Shown here: positions 1 to 10,067 of the stretch, piece by piece
How positions within the stretch are numbered: position 1 is the first letter of the stretch
How the letters are laid out: the number at the start of each line of letters is the position of its first letter
Assembly: GCA_003164755.1 (NCBI GenBank)
Contig: PLUB01000073.1
Span: 62,001 to 126,000, forward strand
Direction: 5' to 3'
Source: Methanosarcina sp.
GTDB taxonomy: Archaea > Halobacteriota > Methanosarcinia > Methanosarcinales > Methanosarcinaceae
Length of the DNA: 64,000 nt
Notes under the pieces: generated by a model
What the model saw: only the letters and a program-made list of their open reading frames with translations
What the model was told of the DNA's origin: nothing
Database searches by the model: none
Program-made: the position numbers and the translations under genes

Positions 1-1150
1 AAGCGGATTAAATTGTGGGCAAGAAATTTTTTGTCGTCCATTTATATCCAGAGGAGGTTTTAAAAACTACAAATGTCAGCAAATCCCCAGATTTCCACTT
101 TAAATCTACAATTTAATATTATATTGTAAGTGCGTTTTTAAATATAGCCTTCATCATCCTCATGAGCTTATATAATACATTCTCTAAATAATTTTAAATT
201 ATTTCAATCGAGTTTTATATACTTAATTAGTCACTCTTTTTTTTGGAAAAATAACATTAAATAACACAAATAAGTTAAAGTAATTTTCACCTCATATTTT
301 TGACTGTTGATTTTATAACTACCTTAGTAAGTAAAGTTATATTAATTTGTGAGGATTTCGATAAACCCCTAATTTTCACGAGTCAATATATACGATTTAT
401 ACGGATAGGATTTAATTTAGGGATAATCAAAATAATCTTTAGTTTTTAAAAGATGTTATAAAACTAATCAGTGAATTGCCATTGAAGTCTCAAATGTTAT
501 GTTGATCAATAATTTTATATTAGCCATTTAGACAATTACACTACAATGAAATGGTGATTTAAATTAGTAGAAATAATAAACAAAAACTATTCTTTGGATA
601 CTCACAAACTTTTTTTCATTGCTGATATCCTCGATATATCTTATGAAAAACAGCAGCAACATTTCACTAGAGATAGTGATGGAATTTTAGCTCTTTAAAG
701 TTTAGTTATCTCTGTAAAATGCAATTTTTCTGCATATAAACCAACATGACTTTTGTGTTCCTGTGCAGAATTCATTGAGAAAGCGTCTACATTTTATGGT
801 TGGAAATGCACGAGGTATGAGGCCATTTAAACATAAAAAACAGAAAAGATAAATTCAAAAATAACTGCACAACTTGAGCTTAATAACATGATTCAGCCAT
901 CAAAAATCTTCCCAAAAACCATAGCAGATTTCATTTATACTTTCGGCGTCGTCACAAACTTGCACAAAAAAAAATAGATTTTAAAAATGGAACTCAAGTT
1001 ATTCCTGCACCTGAAATATTCAACCTAGCTGATTTAATGGCATACATTTTTGAGAAAAATGACAGAGAAATTCTATAATAATCTCGTCAGGTAAGGCAGT
1101 CGATCAGATAATATATAATTATTCGCTAAATATTTGTAAAAAAGTGTTCA
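1..1150. other. gene-free stretch, AT-rich, decayed
   Basis: I find no intact reading frame with a recognisable product. One palindromic family A repeat lies near 351-437. Short open stretches around 770-830 and 1000-1080 read as protein-like in places but have no start and many stops. They are probably eroded coding DNA, perhaps the 5' part of the IS110-type relic that follows. Confidence 0.5.
351..437. repeat. family A palindromic repeat, copy A1
   Basis: The left arm begins GAGGATTTCGATAAACCCCT. The right arm is a degraded reverse complement ending near 437. It shares its arm sequence with the other family A copies, most closely the right arm of the copy near 52978-53065. Confidence 0.6.
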
Positions 1151-1790
1151 TATAAGAGGGATTCTGGACATCGGAACATCTTTCACCACTGTAGTTAAGC
1201 TTCAGAAATGTCTGGCTATTATAAAATATCTTGCCGATGAAATCAAAATTTTAAATAGATCAATTTCCAATTATTCCTATGGGAAACATTACTGAAAATG
1301 AGTACTGTAATTCGGCTTCAGGTATTGGATAAATTGATGTAACTCTGATCGCTGAAATAGACAATTTCAAGGACTTTTCTTCAGGGATAATCTTTCTTCA
1401 TGACTTGGAATAGTTCGGGATGTATAACAATCGGTGGCTAAATTGTAGAATGGCAGAATCGCAAAAAGATTATCAAAGATAGAAAGATGGAATCTAATAC
1501 ATTTTGCTCATGAATTAGCATTAAAGACGAATAGTAAGTTAGGAGAGTTTTTAAAGTGGAAGAAATATCAACTGGACATTCAAAAGCAATTGTTGCTCTA
1601 GAAATAAAAATTGCCACAATTACATGGCATCTGATTACAAATAGCCAGTTCTACTAAGATGAAACAGAATACCAGAAGGGAGGAATTCACAAGACGAAAA
1701 ATTTTGAGACTAAGATATTCTCGATTGATAAAAGTACAAAAATAACTAGTGAAATAATCCAAATTATGGTAAAAGAGAATGGGGGGGTAC
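1150..1790 (+). pseudogene. IS110-family transposase remnant (3' half)
   Basis: Translating the plus strand in shifting frames gives segments typical of the C-terminal half of IS110-family transposases. There is 'VTLIAEIDNFKDFSSG' near 1340-1385, then text matching 'VPxVYQSxxKLxNGRIxK' near 1415-1460, then 'GHSKAIVAL.IKIATITWH' and 'YQKG' near 1575-1690. Frames change several times and stops are frequent, so it is dead. Near-identical 3'-terminal pieces recur at about 49010-49245 and 55445-55690. Family assignment is by motif memory only. Confidence 0.5.
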
Positions 1791-1889
1791 TTGAGAACCA
1801 TTTTTGCCACATACTTTCATGTTGAATGAAATCTTAAATATAAGAGAAAAAAAGCTCAAAAAATATCCTGCCAGTAAATAATATTGAGA

Positions 1890-3116
1890 TTATCTTTTAT
1901 AAACCTTTTCAAAAGGATAGGGCAATTTTGCCTCTGCAGGAATTCTATCAACGAGTTCTATAAAGTCTGGGTCATGCATCGGGGTCAAATTATTCTGACT
2001 CTGGAAATAGGGATAACCCCTGATTTTCTGCCAGATTTCTTTCAAGGATTTTTCTTTTACATTCCCAAAATTGAAAGGAATATAAGGACTGGGCTTTACG
2101 TCTCCATATGCTGTAATATGCATCCAGCGCCTTCCTGCCATAGCCCCAAGCATATGCCCCTCAAAATAAGTGTTTGAAAACATTCGAATACCTTCGCGAC
2201 TGGAATTTATTCTGTGGTACATCCCTAGTATATACTTACGGTTTTCTTCAGTGAGTACAGGTTCTTCCCTGGATTTTGGCATTGCTTCCCAGACTGAGAA
2301 TTCATGCACACCCAACTCCGATGCAAGGTCATATAGAGCAGGAAGTTCATGTATGTTTGAAGGAGATACATGAGTTGTCATTACGACCATTAGTCCTGCT
2401 TCAAGTGCTATTTTTATGGCAGACGTTGCTCTTTCATATGCTCCTTCAGACTTCCGTATTGCATCGTGTTTTTGAGGATTAGTTGAGTAAATGGCCACCA
2501 TAATGGAATGGAGCTCTTCTTCTTTTAAACGGCAGGCAATTTCTCTTGAGAAATCAGTACCCCATGTGGAGCAGTTCACTATAGCACGTTTTTTGTCCAC
2601 ATACTTGATAAATTCAAATATCTCTTCCCGCAGTAGAGGATCATTCTCTGTAAATGTAATAATGAAAGTACCGAGTTCGAGAGCTTCGTTAATTATTCTT
2701 TTAATAGTACCTTTATCCATTTCCTCTGAGATTATTTCAGGTGGATATCTATAACTATTCTGGCATGTAAGTTCAATTGATATAGTTTCTGGGATGTATT
2801 TCCCTAGGGCTATTTGCATTTCTGCAAGAATGAGACGTTTGAACACAGAGCTCGGTATTGGTGGAAGCCAAGCCGAGGCAATTACTCTATCTTCCTGTAC
2901 AAGGGCTAGTTTTTCCTCCTGCAGGCGAGAATTGATCTTCTTCAGGATAGGGTTGCAAACTCTTTTCAGAGTTCCAGTTGCTGTAATTTTCAGGGTATTT
3001 CCAACATGCTGGAGGTTTACAGATAGTCCTGGAACGGAGAGAATTTCTATGTTTCTTTCATCTAATGGAGGACTACTCAATGGAAAGTCTGAGATGTCCT
3101 TTTTAGCAAAAGTCAT
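1890..3116 (-). CDS. radical-SAM-fold protein lacking the cluster cysteines
   Basis: 408 codons, uninterrupted, with a good ribosome site (GAGGG) just before the ATG. The layout follows radical SAM/SPASM-like enzymes: a strand 'ISIELTCQNS' about residues 113-121, a barrel with repeated beta/alpha units, and a C-terminal 'YGDVKPSPYIPFNFGNV' segment followed by 'LKEIW'. In active family members the first segment carries CX3CX2C and the C-terminal segment carries more cysteines. Here C118 remains, but the other two positions are Y122 and P125, and the C-terminal P-C is P-S. Only four cysteines exist in the whole protein. It therefore should not bind a canonical 4Fe-4S cluster. Either it is a degenerate, recently inactivated gene or it has a non-catalytic role. 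The fold call is strong; the function is unknown. Confidence 0.7.
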   Translation of the reverse strand: MTFAKKDISDFPLSSPPLDERNIEILSVPGLSVNLQHVGNTLKITATGTLKRVCNPILKKINSRLQEEKLALVQEDRVIASAWLPPIPSSVFKRLILAEMQIALGKYIPETISIELTCQNSYRYPPEIISEEMDKGTIKRIINEALELGTFIITFTENDPLLREEIFEFIKYVDKKRAIVNCSTWGTDFSREIACRLKEEELHSIMVAIYSTNPQKHDAIRKSEGAYERATSAIKIALEAGLMVVMTTHVSPSNIHELPALYDLASELGVHEFSVWEAMPKSREEPVLTEENRKYILGMYHRINSSREGIRMFSNTYFEGHMLGAMAGRRWMHITAYGDVKPSPYIPFNFGNVKEKSLKEIWQKIRGYPYFQSQNNLTPMHDPDFIELVDRIPAEAKLPYPFEKVYKR

Positions 3117-3357
3117 TTTCCCTCATAGATTCCTGATTTAACTGCTGAATATCCATAATAGCCTTTTATTTCCTAGTTGAACTCCAGAAGATCTTTAATT
3201 AAAATCAGCTGAACATTATTTAGAACTTCAAAAATAGGCAATGTATGGTATGAGAGTCTGGATTCTGAGAATTAAGACTTAAGCTATCCAGGCACGAGAA
3301 ATAAATGCAAAAGTAGTCGGCCTGGATTCTCTTAATCATGTTTAAAAAGCTTAAACC

Positions 3358-3966
3358 TCAAACTCTCTCTGAAAAGGCAAGGTTTCCACTAATCTTCTTT
3401 ATTTTTACCTTGACGACATCACCTTTTGCGGTCCCAGGCACGAAAACAGTGTATTTATCAATTTTTGCTATCCCATCACCTTTGGATCCCACTGCATCAA
3501 TCCGAAGTTCGTAGATTCCGCCTTCTTCGATAGCATCCCTGATAACAACGTTGCTTACCTTTCTCTTTTTGACAGGTCTGTGAGCTCCGCAAGCAGAACA
3601 TTTCAAGACAAGTACCCTCTCTACCCTAACAAGCTGAGTATCTGGGCGTTCGCATTCCGAACACATGACATACTCATCCACATAAGCATGTATGTTATCA
3701 GCAATCTGACCTCTCGTAAACCTTCCCTGGAAGACTGCACGAGTGCCTTCTATCTTACCTGCAGTCCCGAGCTCTCTGGTGAGATATTTCATCAGGTGAT
3801 CAGTATCCCTGTTAAGGATATCTGCAATATTTCCAAAGTTATCTAGAATTGTGGTCTTGCCCTCAGAAAATACTCTGGATTCAGGGATTACGAATCGAGC
3901 ATCCGTAGTCTCAATATCAGGCATTTTTGCAATTGCACGGTTCAAAAGCTCTTCGTAATCGTACAT
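3358..3966 (-). CDS. eif2b: translation initiation factor aIF2 subunit beta with TRAM domain
   Basis: 202 aa. aIF2-beta is part of the heterotrimer that brings Met-tRNAi to the small ribosomal subunit. The central alpha/beta domain is followed by a four-cysteine zinc ribbon, with CSEC around residue 101 and CSAC about 20 residues later. The last ~50 residues ('[19 protein letters not shown]...') form a TRAM RNA-binding domain, an addition seen in methanosarcinal homologs. Domain order and length look normal and the frame is intact. It lies downstream of L10e on the same strand, 35 bp apart, so the two may be co-transcribed as a translation operon. Confidence 0.93.
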   Translation of the reverse strand: MYDYEELLNRAIAKMPDIETTDARFVIPESRVFSEGKTTILDNFGNIADILNRDTDHLMKYLTRELGTAGKIEGTRAVFQGRFTRGQIADNIHAYVDEYVMCSECERPDTQLVRVERVLVLKCSACGAHRPVKKRKVSNVVIRDAIEEGGIYELRIDAVGSKGDGIAKIDKYTVFVPGTAKGDVVKVKIKKISGNLAFSERV

Positions 3967-4001
3967 TAATATTCTCCTTTCGATGTTAACAGTTTAACTA
4001 G

Positions 4002-4556
<555 letters not shown>

Positions 4557-4579
4557 TCAAAATCTATTGTAACGGATTT

Positions 4580-4604
4580 GCTTCCATATATATATATTCG
4601 CATC
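4580..4604 (-). promoter_or_regulatory. TATA box region for L10e
   Basis: An alternating AT run (atatatatata) lies on the minus strand about 65-75 bases before the L10e ATG. With the usual ~25-base spacing this gives a transcript start near 4565 and a leader of about 40 bases that contains the GGAG site. Inferred from spacing only. Confidence 0.4.
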
Positions 4605-4919
4605 CAGTTTGCAAAAAGCCGTTTTGCAAACCATTTCGTGTGAAACATGTGTATATAAAGATACCTGCCTATATTTACATTTATCTGCAAATTGGGTATG
4701 AGAACTTTAGCATGAAAATTATGCGTTTCCGTTTCTTTGAAGATAATTCAGGACTTGAAATTTGTAACCCCTGAAGTTTAGATCTTCTGAGCCTAGGTGG
4801 CTTACTACTTAGTTGTTTATAAGTTTTGTTGATAGTTCAGTATTTCCGATTTTCGTGAATATCAAAACCATTTTTAAAAATCAGAAGAAAATAAAAAAAT
4901 GGAACTTTCAGCCTTAGCA

Positions 4920-5103
4920 AAGCAATATCATTAGCAATCTTTACAGAGATTTATTTAGCAAATTTAGATGGCCTGATTTCATGTAACTGTCTGCTATTGA
5001 TCATATTTTTTATTTATTTAATCTGTTCGTGATTAGAAGCGTCTATTGAATCAAAAGATATATCTTCAACTGATTTTGTGTAAGCGGACTGGTTATAAAA
5101 AAG
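4920..5103 (+). repeat. family B dispersed repeat, copy B1
   Basis: The order of conserved blocks matches the other family B copies. There is an 'AGCAATATCAT' lead, 'CTGATTTCATGTAACTGTCT', 'TTGATCAT', a T-rich run, 'TCTATTGAATCAAAAGATAT' and a terminal 'GGTTAT'. The TATA-like block (about 5055-5065) lies roughly 70 bases before the small gene at 5131. Confidence 0.6.
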
Positions 5104-5130
5104 TCATTAAAGGTAATTGAACCGTTGATT

Positions 5131-5400
5131 ATGTCAAATAAAAATGATTTCACTTATAGTATAGGCACAATCAGTTTACTGTCTGTAGACTATGAATCAT
5201 GTAGCATAGTTGATATAATAATTTTACCTGATAAATCAAACTATAGTTATCAAGAAATTTTAATGTTTTTGTCTGACTTTAATAAGAATAATCATTATGA
5301 AATACAGCAAATCGGAAATACTGATTTATTGAGAGAAAATACATCTATGTTGTTTAAGCAGCGTTATAATAAAGCTAACAAAAATATAATATGCTCTTGA
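5131..5400 (+). CDS. small hypothetical protein, member of a local paralog group
   Basis: 89 codons from the ATG at 5131; a TTG at 5125 gives two more residues. I do not recognise the product. It is soluble and acidic to neutral, with no signal peptide or membrane segment. The stretch 'TISLLSVDYESCSIVDIIIL' is echoed by a broken copy near 44270-44400 ('AISLLPISSELCNVVDIITL'), which argues that this was a real translated protein family. The gene sits directly downstream of repeat B1, whose TATA-like block is at promoter distance. Whether it is still expressed is unknown. Confidence 0.45.
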   Translation: MSNKNDFTYSIGTISLLSVDYESCSIVDIIILPDKSNYSYQEILMFLSDFNKNNHYEIQQIGNTDLLRENTSMLFKQRYNKANKNIICS

Positions 5401-5990
5401 AATAGTCTATTATGAATTAGTGAAATACTGAAAAAGATTATTTGTCATTTTAATGAATAAAAAACTTTGATTTTATTTGTACGGTTGGGACTTAAAATTT
5501 TCCATAAGTTCGGTGGGAATGAAAGCTGAAGCTTCAATGAAGGCACAAAGTCAAAGACTTAAAACATTTTTAAAAGCATATTTTTGAATAATCTGATAGA
5601 TTTCAGAAAAACGAGAGTTATAAGAATTGAGAAAATTTACAGTTATATGGAAAAAAATGGTCAGAAGCTGAAAATTTAAACTTGAATTAAATAATAGTCC
5701 CAAAAGTAAAAATTCAACTTCTAAAACTTTGTAAAATGTATTTATTGTCATGTATATACATCTACCCACTCATAAATACAAAGTCGAACGAAGGAAAGCA
5801 CAGAAAAAAACGAGACGTCAAGAAAAATATTCTCATAGATCGACTTTTTTTCCGTTTTTTGTGGTTATACAATGCCAAATAACTTAAATTTGAATATTTC
5901 ATTCAAAACAAATCTGTTTTAGAATTATAATTAATTCGTGAGTTTACCATGAGAGACGGAAAGAGGGTCAAGAACCCAGTTTGATATTTT
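5401..5990. other. gene-free stretch
   Basis: AT-rich, with no reading frame that has family support. The short minus-strand open stretch near 5551-5769 is hydrophobic by base composition and has no ribosome site. Confidence 0.5.
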
Positions 5991-5991
5991 T

Positions 5992-6611
5992 TTAAAATGG
6001 GATTTCCCACAGAGGATACCACTTTTCTATATTTTTATCAACAGACAATTTTCTTTCCATGTCTGCTCTGAGCCTGAATTCGAAAGGGCTGTCCCTTTGC
6101 CTGTCTGAGAGAGGGATAAAAAGGGTAGTAATTTCCCTGTTTGAAGTTATATATCCAGTAGACTGTTTTTAGTCTGTCGTTTTTTCCTTAATTATAATCA
6201 GTCAAACCTGCAGATTCACTGTCAAATATGTAAATGGCACATAGAATCTGTTCTCCAAGTCCACGCTCTTCGAGAGTCTGGCTTACAAGGTAGATATTTG
6301 CAACACTATCTTCGAAGCCCGAATCTTTAAAAATAGCCCAGAGGTAGTTATATTTATCCTTTTCAATTCTGAACTTTGTCTCTTTTATCCTTCAAGCTAT
6401 ATTCCAGAAGCTCCTGAATTTCTTTTCTAGTGGATTCGTAGGCTGAGGTTCCTATTGGCTTAAAACAGATATCAGCATATCCTGATGGTTTCAAGCCCAA
6501 ATTGCTTTCTAAAGTAATGCAAGCTGTGGAAATTTCAAACAGCTTGTCGCTCTTTGCTTTAGGAAACCTACTCCTCCCAAGAACTGCATCCATAAAATCC
6601 TGGAAACCCAT
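5992..6611 (-). pseudogene. pspAB: PspAB (PspA-associated protein), broken
   Basis: From ATG 6611, preceded by AAGGAG, the minus strand reads 'MGFQDFMDAVLGRS...' through 'ALTLE'-like 'CITLESNLGLKPSG'. It then shifts frame near 6375 into 'RIEKDKYNYLWAIF...TLEERGLGEQILCAIY', meets an in-frame TAA at 6188-6190, and continues 'KTVYWIYNFKQGNYYPF'. It shifts again near 6130 into 'IPLSDRQRDSPFEF...NIEKWYPLWEIPF', ending at 5992. Joined, this is about 205 residues, the expected size of PspAB, the partner of HtpX and PspA in the phage-shock envelope-stress response. Three lesions make it a pseudogene. It lies downstream of htpX in the usual order. Confidence 0.7.
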
Positions 6612-6828
6612 TTTACTTATCTCCTTAATTCCTGAGACTTTTAAATATCTCCTAGTATCACCAAAATCTACCATTGATTTCACTAGGGATTGATTGCAAT
6701 TAATCAAAAACTCACAAAAGAATACAAAAACTCTAATTTCTCTACTTAAAAATTTCCATTTAACGTATTAACACAACTTATCTGCTCAAATTATTTATTT
6801 AACATGTCTGCTTAATTTATACACTTAC

Positions 6829-7710
6829 TTAAAACATTTCCCTTTGCATCTTTTCAAGCTTTTCTATCCTTTTTTCCACAGATGGATGAGTTGAAAATAG
6901 ATTCATGATCGAAGAACCTGAGATTGCAGGAATGATGAAAAAAGCATTCATTCCTTCCATCTGCCTTAGATCTTCATCAGGGACCCGATCCATAAGCCCA
7001 CTTATTTTCATGAGAGCCGATGCAAGATCCGACGGCTGTCCGGTAATGATGGCCGAGCCTCTGTCTGCAGAATATTTCCTGTAGTGGGAAAGAGCGCGAA
7101 TAAGCAGAAAACTGATGATCTAAACTGCAATGGAGACAAGCCAGACAAGAACAATGCTTCCCCCTTCACGCCGCCTATCTCCTCCAATGTTGAAGTAAAG
7201 ACTATAGCGGACAAAGTAAAAAGCTACTGTCGAAATAAAACTGGCAATAGTTATTACAGCCATATCTCTGTTCTTAACGTGGCTTAGCTCGTGGGCAAGT
7301 ACAGCCTCAAGTTCAGCTGGAGAGAGTTTATTTCGAATTCCTGTCGTGACTGCTATAAATGCTTTATTTGGGCTCCGGCCTGCCGCGAAAGCATTTAGGA
7401 CTTCAGTCCTGACAATTGCAATCTGAGGTTTCGGCAAGTCAGCGAGTGCACAAAGCCTTGTGATCATCCCATGAAGATGTGGTGCCTCGATTTCGGAGAC
7501 TACCTGCGCTCCAGTTGTCCATAGCACCATTTTATCTGAATAAAAATATTGAACACCCATAAAAAGACCAATAAATATAATCATAAAAATCCAAGGGGGT
7601 CCATAGTGTGAAAGGAATGCAAGGAAAAATAGGCAAACTAACACCAGAAGAAATATTATGAAAAACATCCGGCCCTGGAGCCCTAAGTCTCGTTCCCATT
7701 TTCTTTTCAG
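6829..7710 (-). pseudogene. htpX: HtpX-type M48 membrane protease with in-frame TAG
   Basis: HtpX is a zinc membrane protease for damaged membrane proteins. Residues encoded from about 7668 down include paired hydrophobic segments, 'NAFAAGRSPNKAFIAVTTG' and the zinc motif HELSH. The frame then meets TAG at 7119-7117 and continues in the same frame as 'IISFLLIRALSHYRKYSADRGSA...' to a stop at 6829. Tryptophan is the usual residue at the TAG site (TGG to TAG). The glutamate that supplies the third zinc ligand in 'YREYSADRG' is Lys here, and the likely upstream start is CTG at 7710 with no clear ribosome site; ATG 7668 would drop about 14 residues. Read-through of TAG as pyrrolysine is possible in this lineage, but the lost ligand argues for a dead enzyme. 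Confidence 0.75.
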
Positions 7711-8944
7711 ATGTTATTTCGCCTATCCAGATATTTAATTTAGTTCATTCCAGCTTAAACCATAATCAAGCTGGGTTAAATGATTATGATTTGGATAGAC
7801 TCCTAGATTTCGTCGTATGCTAATAAATTTTGTATAATATATTTGTGGAAATCAGATTTTTGTCGAAATCCTCGATAATTAAGTCTAGGTTAAGTTAACT
7901 TATTAAATGAACTACCTATAGATTAGATGAACTACCTGAAATTAAATAAACCTAAAACAAATCTGCAAAGATAAGTAATTAGAGTTGTGGTGGCGCAATC
8001 AGCTGAAAGCAACTTGTATGTTCGCGCCAACGCGCGAACATAAAGGAATCATTCCAAATCAAATATTTTCATTCACTTATATACTTCTTTTTTCTAGTTT
8101 TCCTGACTTTGAACATAGTTTTTAATTACATCGGAAGTTGTACCATTACCCACAATTCCAATATAACTTCCATAACTCAATAATTCATCATTTATAACTG
8201 TTGTTAATTTTTGAGTAATACTTAACGATTTTTCTTGCTGTGATACGTTACATAATCTGCATCATTCTTGAATGAAATTACTTTTGGTTCAATAACAACT
8301 ACAATATATACCTATATTGTTTACAGCTTTTGCTAATTATTACTTGAAAATTAATTAATATTTCTTCAGTAAAATAATACCTAAATATTTATTCCTTGAC
8401 TTTACAAGAATGCAAGTAGAATATACCCTTTAATATATCTCTTAGTTATGAATTTCTGTTTGACCGGATATAATTGGTTCAGTCTGGTTACGGTTTCTGA
8501 TCACAAAACCATAGGATTGATTTCATTTTTATTCCCAAGTGAAGAGTATATCTCTAGCTATTTTCTCAGGCGCGTGAATTCAGATGTAGGTCTCCAACCT
8601 TATACTAGTGAATATAACTAAAGGATAGTACACTGATAGGCCCAAGGAAAGGTTCTCATCCAATAGACAATAGACAAAGGCTAACATCCGCAAAATAGAT
8701 CACATAATCGTTAAAGTAGTTTATGTGGGGTATTTGGTAGATGGCTTAGTGGTTGTGATAGGGATCGCGATGGAGACCACAAAAGAGAACATGACGGTTT
8801 CCGTGGATTTGTTGGCTGCAGTGATTTATTTGATGATTTTTCACTAATTAATGCTTTATTATGCTAATCAATCGATTTAATTTGGTATTATTTAGCATTT
8901 TTACTGACTGAATAAAATTAATTTTGGGATTTACTTGTTAATTT
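7711..8944. other. gene-free stretch with hairpin and repeat fragments
   Basis: No supported gene. It contains the right arm of a family A repeat near 7855-7873 and a family D copy with a perfect hairpin at 8017-8042. The rest is AT-rich and without family signal. Confidence 0.5.
7985..8090 (+). repeat. family D repeat with perfect 10-bp hairpin
   Basis: Shares 'GTATGTTCG.GCCAACG' and a following 'ATTCCAAATCAAATATTTT' block with copies near 29725-29810 and 50300-50385. Here alone the second arm is exact: 8017-8026 (TATGTTCGCG) pairs with 8033-8042 across a six-base loop. The other copies have lost the second arm. Confidence 0.55.
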
Positions 8945-9061
8945 ATGGCCAAACCGGGTAATTCTTTTTGGATTCATTTTGACGGAAACAGGTCAATTGA
9001 TACTTTTTTGAAGATCGAAATAATTAATTTAAGCTTTGAATTCCAGGAAAGGGGGTTTAAA

Positions 9062-9772
9062 TTAATAAAGTCTAATCGGCTCGATTCCCATTTTTTCCAT
9101 CAAGCAGGCAGGGATATCAATTACTTGCGAAACGGAATCGATCACAATTCCATCAGAAGTTGCCACAACTAGGTCATTTTTCGGACGTCCTTTATATAAC
9201 TTAAGTTCGAAATCAGTGGTTTTTGAGATTCGCGCCTCACCTGAAATTCCATGTTCTTCCATTTTGTAGCGAATGAAACCTGCAAGTTCTCCACTTCGGC
9301 TGATCTGAGCATCCAGTAGAAAAATGGCTGACTTAGGATGGGCTTCGCAAAGAAATTCAATGACTAGATCCAGGGATTCTTCTAGATCTTCTACCTGCTT
9401 TGCTTTACTGAAGTAACAGCGAGTATCTCTCACATAACCGTCATCATATAACTATATGGGTTTTTTCCTAAGAAGACTATCCATGCTAAGAAGAACATTA
9501 TACCCATCGAGTAGAATATCTTTATACCTTGTGTCTATATAAACCATTTTTTTACCAATTCTGGGAGCTATCCTGTCAGGAGGTACAATTACCCTCGTAA
9601 GAATGTGCCGTTCTTCTACGTTGAGCTGAAAATGGTCAGCTACTAAACGGATGGTCACAAACTTTGGGTAACCCAATAAAAGTATTCTTCGAATATCTCT
9701 AGCAGGCTTGAGTAACTTTTCTCTCATATCAGAACCGTATAAATAAAAGGGACCTTCATACTTACCTTTCAT
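9062..9772 (-). CDS. DUF434/DUF5616-type protein interrupted by an in-frame TAG
   Basis: The start at ATG 9772 is chosen because AAGGAGA lies nine bases before it; an upstream ATG at 9847 is possible. A DUF434-like domain ('ARDIRRILLLGYPKFVTIRL', 'ERHILTRVIVPPDR', 'LLDGYNVLLSMDSLLRKKPI') is followed by TAG at 9454-9452. The same frame then runs on for 129 codons: 'LYDDGYVRDTR', 'FLLDAQISRSGELAGF', 'DLVVATSDGIVID'. Homologs would be about 235 residues, which matches 236 including the TAG position, where Tyr is likely in relatives. No other lesion is visible. Either this is a fresh nonsense mutation or the amber is read, for example as pyrrolysine. Biochemical function is unknown; DUF5616 resembles nuclease-like folds. 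Confidence 0.65.
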
Positions 9773-9819
9773 ACATACTTGTCTCCTTTTAGAAAGGGAG
9801 TGCTTTAAATTAGTGAACA

Positions 9820-9840
9820 GATATCTCATATATACATATT
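9820..9840 (-). promoter_or_regulatory. TATA-like box for the DUF434-type gene
   Basis: 'ATATGTATATATGAG' on the minus strand about 50-65 bases before ATG 9772. It fits a promoter for a start at 9772 and would disfavour the upstream ATG at 9847. Confidence 0.35.
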
Positions 9841-9922
9841 TGCGCAAATAAAAATGGCAACATATAACATTATGTATTCTATTATCTGTGAAGTTTTTTT
9901 ATCCGTTTCTGTTCAGTTTAAA

Positions 9923-10014
9923 GAGGATTTTGACCCCCCTTCATTATCTCACATGCTGTTCATAAACGGTACAGTAAATGACTCGTGAAAAATAAGAGTT
10001 CTATCAAAATCCTC
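9923..10014. repeat. family A palindromic repeat, copy A2
   Basis: Left arm GAGGATTTTGACCCCCCTTC. The right arm ends ATCAAAATCCTC, its imperfect reverse complement. About 92 bp, lying 50 bp before the ala start. Confidence 0.6.
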
Positions 10015-10067
10015 TAAAGTTGGTTTTCAGCTGAGGCCGATCGAGGGCTCAGGCTGGGGGTTATGCT

